Source: Myxococcales bacterium
GTDB lineage: Bacteria; Myxococcota; Myxococcia; Myxococcales; Myxococcaceae
Length of the DNA stretch: 11,914 nucleotides
Assembly (NCBI GenBank): GCA_003153055.1
Contig: PMBV01000208.1
Coordinates: 11,552 to 23,465 of the forward strand
Direction: 5' to 3'
Below the pieces are notes generated by a model. It was not told the origin of the DNA and made no database searches. It was given only the letters and a program-made list of their open reading frames with translations. The position numbers and the translations under genes are program-made. Below, piece after piece: positions 1 to 6,390 of the stretch (position 1 is its first letter; every line of letters starts with the position of its first letter).

Positions 1-904
1 CGCTGCGGTCGCCGGTGCCGACCTGCCCCTTGCGCAAGGCGTCTCGCTCGTTGCGCAGCTTCTCTTGCTCGGCCTCGTACAGCTTGGTCCGGAGCATCTT
101 GAGGGCCATGGCGCGGTTCTTCAGTTGGCTCTTTTCCTGCTGGCACTTGACGACGATGCCGGTCGGCTTGTGAATGAGCCGCACCGCCGAGTCAGTCGTG
201 TTGACCGACTGCCCGCCGGCGCCGGTCGACCGCATCACCTGCATCTCGATGTCGGCCTCCTTGAGCTGCACGTCGGCGTCCTCGGCCTCGGGCATGACCG
301 CCACGGTGATGGTCGAGGTGTGGATTCGCCCCTGCGCCTCGGTGGCCGGCACGCGTTGCACTCGGTGCACCCCCGACTCCCACTTCATCGAGGAATAGAC
401 GGCATCGCCGCTCAAGGTGATGGTGGCGTCCTTGATGCCGCCCTGGTTGCCCACCGAAGCGTCGACCAGCTCGGCCTTCCACCCCCGGCGGCCCGCGTAG
501 CGCAGGTACATCTGAAGGACCTCCTCGGCGAACAGGCCCGCCTCGTCTCCACCCGCGGCCGGGCGGATCTCGATGATGACGTCCTTCTCGTCGTTGGGGT
601 CCTTGGGGAGGAGGATGATCTTGAGCTCCTCCTCGAGGGTCGAGAGCCGCGCCCGCAGGGCCGGCAGCTCGTCCTTGGCCATGGCCTTGAGCTCGGCGTC
701 ACCCGACTCGAGCAGCTCCTCGTTGCCCGTGACCTCGGCCAACAGGCGCTTGTAGCCCCGGTAACTCTCGACGACCTTTTCGATCGACGCCCGCTCCTTC
801 GAGACCTTCTGGAGGCGGGTGGAATCTGCGAGCACCGCTGGGTTGGAGAGGTCAGCGGTGAGGCGCTCGAACCGCTGTTCGACCTCTTCGAGCTTGTCGA
901 TCAT
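1..904 (-). CDS. prfA: Peptide chain release factor 1 (RF1), 3' end cut by window edge
   Basis: Class I release factor that reads UAA and UAG in the ribosomal A site and triggers peptidyl-tRNA hydrolysis. About 301 residues are visible of the usual 355-360, so the C-terminus lies left of the window. The PAT tripeptide at residues 186-188 (context [14 protein letters not shown]) marks RF1 rather than RF2, which has SPF there. The universal GGQ motif at residues 230-232 sits in the peptidyl-transferase centre, and its Gln is normally methylated by PrmC. Residues 1-100 form the helical N-terminal domain. The ATG at 904-902 is preceded by GAGGG six bases upstream, and the protein starts [12 protein letters not shown], as RF1 proteins usually do. 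It is transcribed away from the small basic protein gene. prmC/hemK often follows prfA but would be outside the window. No frameshift seen. Confidence 0.97.
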   Translation of the reverse strand, partial: MIDKLEEVEQRFERLTADLSNPAVLADSTRLQKVSKERASIEKVVESYRGYKRLLAEVTGNEELLESGDAELKAMAKDELPALRARLSTLEEELKIILLPKDPNDEKDVIIEIRPAAGGDEAGLFAEEVLQMYLRYAGRRGWKAELVDASVGNQGGIKDATITLSGDAVYSSMKWESGVHRVQRVPATEAQGRIHTSTITVAVMPEAEDADVQLKEADIEMQVMRSTGAGGQSVNTTDSAVRLIHKPTGIVVKCQQEKSQLKNRAMALKMLRTKLYEAEQEKLRNERDALRKGQVGTGDRS

Positions 905-949
905 CTCGGGCCCTCGTATGCGGCTCGGTGGGCTCCAAGCAAGCGCTGG

Positions 950-978
950 TTGCGCGCTCGCCCCACGTCAGGTACACG
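950..978 (+). promoter_or_regulatory. Candidate sigma70-type promoter for the small basic protein gene
   Basis: TTGCGC at 950-955 and TACACG at 973-978 are separated by 17 bases, the optimal sigma70 spacing. Transcription would start near 985, giving a leader of about 25 bases before the ATG at 1012. The hexamers match the consensus only partly (TTG of the -35; T, A and A of the -10), so this is a spacing-supported guess. It lies in the 107-base divergent gap shared with prfA. No equally good promoter was found for prfA on the other strand. Confidence 0.4.
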
Positions 979-1011
979 CTGGGCACTTTTTTCTCGAATC
1001 GGAGGCTTTCA

Positions 1012-1128
1012 ATGGCCGCAGTGAAGTCGAACCGCAGCAAGAAGAAGCTGAGCAACCGCGCCAAGACCAAGAAGGCCGTGCTGAAGCGCCGCCGCGTCCG
1101 CGCCCGCAAGGCGAAGGGCAAGTACTAG
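1012..1128 (+). CDS. Small, highly basic 38-residue protein, possibly ribosome- or nucleic-acid-associated
   Basis: The product has 38 residues, about half of them Lys or Arg and with no Asp or Glu. It begins MAAVKSNRSKKKLSNR and ends ARKAKGKY. The start is set by a strong GGAGG at 1001-1005, six bases before the ATG. An in-frame GTG at 928 has no ribosome binding site, would overlap the promoter, and would add a stretch with a different composition. The perfect ribosome binding site, a 17-base-spaced promoter and a Ser/Lys/Arg-only composition argue for a real gene. The composition resembles tiny ribosomal proteins (bL34, bTHX, the bS22/mS38 type), but I recognise no signature of any one family. 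Its divergent placement next to release factor 1 fits a translation-related role, which is inference. A DNA-binding or nucleoid peptide is the alternative. Confidence 0.75.
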   Translation: MAAVKSNRSKKKLSNRAKTKKAVLKRRRVRARKAKGKY

Positions 1129-1146
1129 CCTTTCGAGACGTTCGCC

Positions 1147-1171
1147 CCCTGCCGGACCGCTCTCGGCAGGG
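1147..1171 (+). terminator. Hairpin just after the small basic protein gene, possible terminator
   Basis: CCCTGCCG (1147-1154) and CGGCAGGG (1164-1171) form a perfect 8-bp stem with a 9-base loop, 18 bases after the stop codon of the small gene. There is no T-tract after it, so it is not a textbook rho-independent terminator. It could be a GC-rich terminator of the weak type common in high-GC genomes, or a 3' stabilising hairpin. Confidence 0.4.
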
Positions 1172-1237
1172 TCCCTGGCCAGGAAGAAGCTGAGACGCAT
1201 CGGAATTGAGAGCGTCCACAGACGAAACGGCAGTCGA

Positions 1238-1278
1238 GGGCGCACCGCCGCCGAGGTGAATGGCGGTGTCGCGCGCCC
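1238..1278. repeat. Bulged inverted repeat in the protease upstream region
   Basis: GGGCGCACCGCC (1238-1249) can pair with GGCGGT (1262-1267) and then GCGCCC (1273-1278), giving 12 base pairs broken by a 5-base bulge (1268-1272), with a 12-base loop. It lies 175 bases before the protease start. It could be a leader structure, part of a terminator region or a regulatory site. Nothing in the sequence decides between these. Confidence 0.35.
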
Positions 1279-1443
1279 TTCGGTGACGCCAACCCTTCGT
1301 AATCGCGCAGTGTCAAGAATTGTCTGAGGCGGGGCCCGATCAGGGGGGCCGTGCCAGGTGGGTGGTTGTCACTCCTTTCGCCGTATGTTGAGTTGGCGTC
1401 AGGGATTTCCCCCATCCGGTCGTCACCCGGCGACCGGCGCCTC

Positions 1444-1447
1444 GGAG
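1444..1447 (+). promoter_or_regulatory. Ribosome binding site that decides a TTG start for the protease
   Basis: GGAG lies six bases before the TTG at 1454-1456. Translation from this TTG gives a start with two Lys followed by a hydrophobic core and a Cys at residue 22, a classical export signal. The upstream ATG at 1385 and GTG at 1358 have no comparable site and would bury the signal sequence behind 23-32 extra residues. Confidence 0.65.
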
Positions 1448-1453
1448 CAGTGC

Positions 1454-4400
1454 TTGAAGAAACCAAGTTCGTCCCTGTTACTGTTGTCCTTTGCTCTCCT
1501 CGCGGTTTCTTCGTCGTGCAGTACGGGCCAACCTGGCTCCGGAGGTCAGGCTCAGAGCCGCTCGGCGCTGGGAACCCCCACGCAGCCGCAGCCACAGCAG
1601 GGAGCCGGATCGGCCCCCGTTTACGCGCTGGTCGAGCTCACCGAGACGGCCGCAGCCACTCAGTACGGCTACACGACAGCTCGCGGGGGGACGCCAGCCG
1701 AGGCCACCTCGGCCGCGGTGCAGCAGTTGGACCGGGTGCAGGTGGAGCAGGACACCCTCGCCGCGCGGGTCAGCGGGGCCAGCCTCCCCAACACTGGTGA
1801 GGTGTATCGGCTGAAACGGGTGATGAACGCCATCGCCTACGTCACCGACGCGGCCGGCCTTGCCAAGCTCGGGGCGATCCCCGGCGTGCGCGCAGTGCAC
1901 GTCGTCCGCCCGCTCCACGTCGACAATGCGCGGGGCGACTCCTTCATCGGCGCAAACAAACTCTGGAGCGCCAACCTCGGGCTGCACGGCGAGAAGGTCC
2001 GCATCGGCGTCATCGATACCGGCATCGACTACACGCACGCCAACTTCGGTGGGCCGGGCTCCCTGGCCGCGTACCTTGGTGTCGACCCGAGCGCCCCCGC
2101 GCCGTCGAGCCTCTTTCCCAGCAAGAAGGTCGTCGGAGGCTGGGACTTCGCTGGCCACACCTACGACGCCTCCAGCCTCGCCAACGCGTACCCGATGCCG
2201 GACTCCAACCCCCTCGATGGACCGGGCGGCGGGCACGGCTCGCACGTAGCCGGCACCGCCGCTGGCTTCGGCGTCACCACTGCGGGTGCCACCTTTGCCG
2301 GGCCGTACACCGACACCCTCGACGCGACCACCATGGACATCGGTCCGGGCGCGGCGCCCGCAGCCGAACTCTACGCCTTGAAGGTGTTCGGCGACAACGG
2401 CGGCACTACTGCCCTCGCCCCGCTGGCGATGGAGTGGGCGGTGGACCCGAACGGCGACGGTGACCCCGCCGACCACCTGGACGTGGTGAACCTGTCGCTC
2501 GGCTCATCCTTCGGCACCTCGTCGAACGCCGAGGCCCGCATCTTCACCAACGCGGTCAACGCCGGCGTGGCGGTGGTCATCTCGCAGGGGAACGCGGGGG
2601 ACTACTTCTTCGTCGGTGGCTCGCCGGGCGCGACGCCGTCTGTCATCACCGTCGCCGCCTCGAGCGTCGGCTACTACCTCGCCAGCGTCCAGGTAACGTC
2701 GCCCCAGGCCATCGCCGGCTCGCTCCCGGCTGGGACCGCCGCCTTCGGCGCGACGACCTGGACGGCCGTCACTGGTGACGTGGTGGCCACCCAGCCGGTG
2801 GACGCTTGTGCCGCCCTCACCAACGCCTCCGCTCTCCAGGGGAAGGTCGCTCTCATCGCCCGCGGTACTTGCGGCTTCTCCGCGAAGGCCTACGCGGCCC
2901 AGCAGGCTGGCGCAGTGGCGGTCCTCATCACCAATAGCACGGCGGGCGACCCGCCCGGAATGGCTGGCTCCGCCACGCCCACTCCGGTCACCATCCCGGT
3001 TCGGTCCATCATGAAGTCCGACGGCGACGCCCTCCGCGCCCAGCTCACCGCGAGCGCGACCGTCTCCGTCACGATGGCCTCCGGCACTCCGGCGCACCTC
3101 CCGGCGCTGGGCGACACCATCGCCAGCTTCAGCTCGCGCGGGCCGACCCGCTCGGGTGACCACCTCGTCCTCAAGCCTGACGTGAGCGCCCCCGGCGTCA
3201 ATGTCATCTCCACGGCCGCGGGCACCGGCTCGAAGGGCACCGACATGAGCGGCACCTCGATGGCGGCCCCCATCACCACCGGCGCGGTGGCGCTCCTCCG
3301 CCAGGCGCACCCGACCTGGACCCCTGCGGAGATCAAGGCCCTCCTCATGAACACCGCTGGCCACGATGTCTTCACCCTCCCCACCGCGCCGCGCGCCCGG
3401 GTGGCAGAGAGCCGCGTCGGCGCCGGCCGCATCGACGCCGCCCTCGCCCTTGCCACCAACGTCGTGGCGTACGATCAGCTCGCCCCGGAGCGTGTGAGCG
3501 TGTCGTTCCAGACCACCGACGTTTCCGCTGCGGGCAACGAGCACCGCGCGGTGCAGCTCGACAACAAGGGCACTGCCTCCGTCACCTATGCAGTCTCGGT
3601 CGTCAAGAGCATCGCGCCCCCAGGGAGCGACGTCACCGCCAGCGCCGCCTCCGTCACTGTGGGCGCGGGCGCGACCGCGACGCTCGACCTCGTCCTCACC
3701 GTGGACCCGGCGCATATGGTCCGCCGGCTCGATCCCACGGTGTCCACCACCTCCGCGCAGTCCGGCGGCGCTCGCCACTGGCTGTCGGAGACCTCCGGCT
3801 ACCTGCTCCTTACCCCTCAGGGCGGTGGGACCCCGCTCAAGGTCCCGTACTACGGGGTGCCCACCCCGGCCTCCGCCATGGCGACGAGCAGCCCTCTCGA
3901 CACCAGCGCAGGCTCCACCGGCATCGCCAACCTGACCCTCACCGGGACCGCGGTCAACACCCGCAGCCTGGCCACCACTCCTGGCGACCAGGGCGTCTTC
4001 TCGCTGGTGACGCCCTTCGAGCTCGTCTACGGCGACTCGGCAGACCACCGCTCCGGCGGGCCGTTCCCGGCCGGGTACGACCTGGCGCAGCTTAGGAACG
4101 CCACCATCCGCTACGTCGGCGTGACGAGCAATCGCCCAGACACCACCGGGAACTGGGCCACGACCAAGCTCTTTTTCGCCATCAACACCTTTGGGCAGTG
4201 GGGGACCGCCTCGTACAACGACGTCGAGGTCGACATCTGGATTCGGCAGGCTGGCGCTCCAGCTTGGCAGTGGGTGATGTACAACGCTGACCTCGGGCGG
4301 GCCAGCGGCAACCCGGGCAGCGACACGCCGGTCACCGTGGTCTCCAACCTCGCGTCAGGCGCCGCCTCCACCCAGGACTACTTGAACGGCTTGTCGGCCT

Positions 4401-6082
4401 CGCCCGCCCGGCCGTGGGTGCCGGCGCTCTTCACAGACACCATGGTGATGCCGGTCTACGCCGCCACCCTCGGGCTCGACACCGCAGGGAACAAGGGCCT
4501 CGAGTTCCAGGTGGTGACGTACAACCAGGTCGGGACCGAGGTCGACCGGACCCCTGTCCTCCGCTACGACATCGGCAACCCTGGTCTGGCGACCACCGCT
4601 GACCCGAGCCTGACCGCGATGGGCGCCACCGGCGTTCAGGCTCCTTTGTGGAGCGACCAGGCCAACGCATCGCTCCCCGTTACCTACAACCTGGCCAACG
4701 CCCGGACTAACGGCACTGGCGGGCTGCTCCTCATCCACCACCACAACGCCCTCGGCAGCCGCGCAGAGAAGGTGGCCGTGGGCGGGCTCACCTGCGGCGT
4801 GGGCAATGTCACCTGCAGCGACCCGGCGGCGTCGATGTGCGACACCACCAGCGGCGTGTGCGTCGGTTGCCTCACCAACGCCGACTGCGCCAAGTCAGGT
4901 GCGGGCGCCTATTGCGACACCTACGGAACCCGCACCTGCCTCACGCCGGACTGCCGTCGCGGGGCTCCAGTCTGCGGCACGCACGAGAGCTGCAGCCAGG
5001 ACTACGGGACCTGCTTGCCCAACCAACAGCTGATGCAGGTCCTCGAGGTCTCGGGAAACAGCCGCTGCCCGGCGGGCGGCCAGGCCATCCAAACCGGCTT
5101 CGACGACAACCGCGACGGAACGCTCCAGCCGCGCGAGGTGCTCACCACCAGCTACGTGTGCAACGGCCTTTCAGCCACCGTGAACGCGGAGGCCCCGGGG
5201 GCGAACTGCGCCAGCGGTGGCGTCAAGGTACAGGTGGGCTCTGGATCGGCCTCCTATGTCTGCAATGGCACCGACGGCAGGAGCGCGACCGTCACCCCCG
5301 AGCCGGCTGGCGCCAATTGCGCGTCGGGCGGCGTGACTGTCCAGGTGGGAACGGCGACGCCCGCGTACGTCTGCAACGGGGCACCGGGGCCGGCCGGGAC
5401 ACCGGGAGAGAGCGCCACGGTCACCCCGGAGGCGGCCGGGGCCAACTGCGCCAGCGGAGGCCTCAAGGTGCAGGTCGGCAGCGGTGCGCCAGCGTACGTG
5501 TGCAACGGCGCGACGGGCGCGACGGGCTCGGCTGGCACGCCAGGCGAGAGCGCCACGGTGACGCCGGAGGCAGCAGGGGCGAACTGCGCCGACGGGGGCG
5601 TCAAGATCCAGGTTGGCAACGGGACACCCGTGTACGTGTGCAACGGGGCGACCGGGGCGACCGGTACGGCGGGCGAGAGCGCCACGGTGACGCCTGAGGC
5701 GGCGGGGGCAAACTGTGCCAGCGGCGGGCTCAAAGTGCAGGTTGGCAGCGGTACGCCAGCGTACGTGTGCAACGGCGCGGAGGGGGCGACCGGTCCGTCG
5801 GGCGAGAGTGCCACGGTGACGCCGGAGGCTGCGGGGGCCAACTGCGCCACCGGGGGGCTCAAGGTGCAGGTGGGCAGCGGCACGCCGAGGTACGTGTGCA
5901 ACGGGGCGACTGGCACAACCGGGGCCACGGGCGCTACCGGAGCCACGGGCGCTACCGGGGAGAGCGGTCCGGCGGGTCCGAAGGGCTGCTCCAGCGCGGG
6001 TGATGCCTCGTCGTTCCTGCCGATCCTCGGCCTCGCGGCGCTCCTCCGGCGCCGGCGCACGGGGCCAGTGAAGGCGGCGTAA
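1454..6082 (+). CDS. Large secreted subtilisin-family (S8) protease with PA insert, DUF7151-like repeats and MYXO-CTERM tail
   Basis: Predicted exported serine endopeptidase of 1542 residues. Order: signal sequence 1-22, with a possible lipobox Cys22 (the -3 residue is Ser, not ideal); I9-like propeptide about 54-155; S8 domain about 175-670. The catalytic triad is complete: Asp188 (VIDTGID), His261 (GHGSHVAG) and Ser602 (GTSMAAP), with oxyanion Asn380. A PA domain with Cys452 and Cys473 is inserted at about 445-540. Beta-rich domains run from about 680 to 1105. A Cys-rich segment (1114-1187) follows, then a full DUF7151-like unit whose 1217-1228 loop fits the calcium pattern DxNxDGxLxxxE. 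Next are six shorter units ending in YVCNG, collagen-like Gly-X-Y linkers, and a tail with Cys1512, 11 hydrophobic residues and four Arg. In Myxococcus such tails are cut by a myxosortase and lead to surface display. TTG start assumed. Its substrate is unknown. The gene stands alone. Confidence 0.93.
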   Translation: MKKPSSSLLLLSFALLAVSSSCSTGQPGSGGQAQSRSALGTPTQPQPQQGAGSAPVYALVELTETAAATQYGYTTARGGTPAEATSAAVQQLDRVQVEQDTLAARVSGASLPNTGEVYRLKRVMNAIAYVTDAAGLAKLGAIPGVRAVHVVRPLHVDNARGDSFIGANKLWSANLGLHGEKVRIGVIDTGIDYTHANFGGPGSLAAYLGVDPSAPAPSSLFPSKKVVGGWDFAGHTYDASSLANAYPMPDSNPLDGPGGGHGSHVAGTAAGFGVTTAGATFAGPYTDTLDATTMDIGPGAAPAAELYALKVFGDNGGTTALAPLAMEWAVDPNGDGDPADHLDVVNLSLGSSFGTSSNAEARIFTNAVNAGVAVVISQGNAGDYFFVGGSPGATPSVITVAASSVGYYLASVQVTSPQAIAGSLPAGTAAFGATTWTAVTGDVVATQPVDACAALTNASALQGKVALIARGTCGFSAKAYAAQQAGAVAVLITNSTAGDPPGMAGSATPTPVTIPVRSIMKSDGDALRAQLTASATVSVTMASGTPAHLPALGDTIASFSSRGPTRSGDHLVLKPDVSAPGVNVISTAAGTGSKGTDMSGTSMAAPITTGAVALLRQAHPTWTPAEIKALLMNTAGHDVFTLPTAPRARVAESRVGAGRIDAALALATNVVAYDQLAPERVSVSFQTTDVSAAGNEHRAVQLDNKGTASVTYAVSVVKSIAPPGSDVTASAASVTVGAGATATLDLVLTVDPAHMVRRLDPTVSTTSAQSGGARHWLSETSGYLLLTPQGGGTPLKVPYYGVPTPASAMATSSPLDTSAGSTGIANLTLTGTAVNTRSLATTPGDQGVFSLVTPFELVYGDSADHRSGGPFPAGYDLAQLRNATIRYVGVTSNRPDTTGNWATTKLFFAINTFGQWGTASYNDVEVDIWIRQAGAPAWQWVMYNADLGRASGNPGSDTPVTVVSNLASGAASTQDYLNGLSASPARPWVPALFTDTMVMPVYAATLGLDTAGNKGLEFQVVTYNQVGTEVDRTPVLRYDIGNPGLATTADPSLTAMGATGVQAPLWSDQANASLPVTYNLANARTNGTGGLLLIHHHNALGSRAEKVAVGGLTCGVGNVTCSDPAASMCDTTSGVCVGCLTNADCAKSGAGAYCDTYGTRTCLTPDCRRGAPVCGTHESCSQDYGTCLPNQQLMQVLEVSGNSRCPAGGQAIQTGFDDNRDGTLQPREVLTTSYVCNGLSATVNAEAPGANCASGGVKVQVGSGSASYVCNGTDGRSATVTPEPAGANCASGGVTVQVGTATPAYVCNGAPGPAGTPGESATVTPEAAGANCASGGLKVQVGSGAPAYVCNGATGATGSAGTPGESATVTPEAAGANCADGGVKIQVGNGTPVYVCNGATGATGTAGESATVTPEAAGANCASGGLKVQVGSGTPAYVCNGAEGATGPSGESATVTPEAAGANCATGGLKVQVGSGTPRYVCNGATGTTGATGATGATGATGESGPAGPKGCSSAGDASSFLPILGLAALLRRRRTGPVKAA
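5168..5905 (+). repeat. Six tandem in-gene repeats encoding Cys-containing units with collagen-like linkers
   Basis: Six protein units of about 33 residues each begin with SAT and end with YVCNG, at residues 1272, 1309, 1352, 1398, 1441 and 1484 of the protease. The last four repeat with periods of 129, 138, 129 and 129 bases. The core reads close to SATVTPEAAGANCASGG, then K/VQVGSGTPAYVCNG. Each unit keeps two Cys, probably one disulfide. Linkers grow from none, to TDGR, to 10-13 residues of Gly-X-Y triplets rich in Ala, Thr and Pro. A preceding longer unit (about residues 1196-1238) holds the acidic calcium-like loop that these six lack. Confidence 0.9.
5924..5958 (+). repeat. Short 18-base tandem repeat encoding Gly-Ala-Thr triplets
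   Basis: GCCACGGGCGCTACCGG occurs at 5924-5940 and again at 5942-5958, a period of 18 bases (two Gly-X-Y triplets). It lies in the last collagen-like linker of the protease, between the final YVCNG unit and the sorting tail. Such a repeat can change length by slippage without breaking the frame. Confidence 0.8.
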
Positions 6083-6134
6083 GGAAGCTGCGGCCCGGGC
6101 GATCTCGTTCGTCTGGGCGGCTCGAGGTGTGAGG

Positions 6135-6168
6135 ATCCGGCCGGCGCCGACTTGGCCCGCCGGATTTT
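6135..6168 (+). terminator. Rho-independent terminator of the protease gene
   Basis: ATCCGGCCGG (6135-6144) pairs with CCCGCCGGAT (6156-6165), nine pairs with one C-C mismatch, an 11-base loop and a run of four T at 6165-6168. It starts 53 bases after the protease stop codon. The T-run is short but this is the best terminator shape in the window. Confidence 0.65.
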
Positions 6169-6175
6169 CGTTGGG

Positions 6176-6199
6176 CTCGTTCGCCCTCGAACGAACGAG
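6176..6199. repeat. Perfect 8-bp dyad CTCGTTCG/CGAACGAG, with a third copy upstream
   Basis: CTCGTTCG (6176-6183) and CGAACGAG (6192-6199) are perfect inverted copies separated by 8 bases. The same octamer also occurs in direct orientation at 6104-6111. They lie between the protease stop and the TPR gene. They could be an operator or a second hairpin behind the terminator; the 6177-6194 version makes a 7-bp stem with a 4-base loop. Confidence 0.4.
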
Positions 6200-6330
6200 A
6201 ACCCTCGGCCACCGACTGCCCACCGGTCGGGCAGCGGATGAAGGGCCGGCACAAGCATCTCAGTTTTCGGCCGCCCGGAGTCAGAGAGGGCCCATCGCCC
6301 CCATGCGCCCTGAAGGGGCGCCGCCGTCGT

Positions 6331-6345
6331 GGGAGGCCAGAGGTG
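6331..6345 (+). promoter_or_regulatory. Alternative ribosome binding site and GTG start for the TPR gene
   Basis: GGGAGG at 6331-6336 stands six bases before an in-frame GTG at 6343-6345. Starting here would add 16 residues (PLFIAFLWVFVYSIS after the Met), a short hydrophobic anchor or signal-like segment, to the TPR protein. It is the only good ribosome binding site near this gene. The T-ending codons of the added segment argue that it is promoter DNA instead. Confidence 0.35.
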
Positions 6346-6390
6346 CCGCTCTTCATCGCCTTTCTCTGGGTTTTTGTTTATTCCATCTCC

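Larger units (their letters stand above)
1129..1453. other. Non-coding gap between the small basic protein gene and the protease gene
   Basis: This 325-base stretch shows no convincing gene. It holds two hairpins (listed separately) and the ribosome binding site of the protease near its right end. Reading frames crossing it lack ribosome binding sites. An in-frame upstream GTG (1358) and ATG (1385) of the protease frame encode a stretch rich in Pro, Gly and Arg unlike a signal sequence, so I treat it as leader. I could not find a promoter with good spacing for the protease. TTGTCA at 1366-1371 and TATGTT at 1384-1389 are only 12 bases apart, too close. Confidence 0.6.
6083..6390. other. Non-coding gap between the protease and the TPR gene
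   Basis: This 308-base stretch contains the probable protease terminator (6135-6168), a dyad at 6176-6199, a small hairpin (GCGCCC at 6305-6310 with GGGCGC at 6316-6321) and a T-rich run at 6370-6382. That run is unusual in this GC-rich sequence and probably belongs to the promoter of the TPR gene. The TPR reading frame is open back to 6238, but the extra residues are Arg/Pro/Gly-rich and look non-coding. Confidence 0.6.

Noticed and set aside
65..1024. 319-residue plus-strand frame over prfA
   Set aside because: It is antisense to release factor 1, whose PAT and GGQ motifs on the minus strand are decisive.
2504..4048. 514-residue open frame on the minus strand opposite the protease
   Set aside because: It is Arg/Gly/His/Asp-rich and shows no recognisable domain. 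The plus strand here encodes the S8 domain with all catalytic motifs. Long antisense frames are expected in GC-rich coding DNA.
5168..5960. CRISPR-like or other non-coding tandem array
   Set aside because: The repeats keep reading frame, differ at silent positions and lie inside the protease gene; there are no unique spacers of constant length.
5906..5986. True collagen
   Set aside because: The Gly-X-Y runs are short (at most about nine triplets) and act as linkers, so only collagen-like character can be claimed.
6238..6390. Extension of the TPR protein to the ATG at 6238
   Set aside because: The added stretch is Arg/Pro/Gly-rich with no ribosome binding site and runs through likely promoter DNA.
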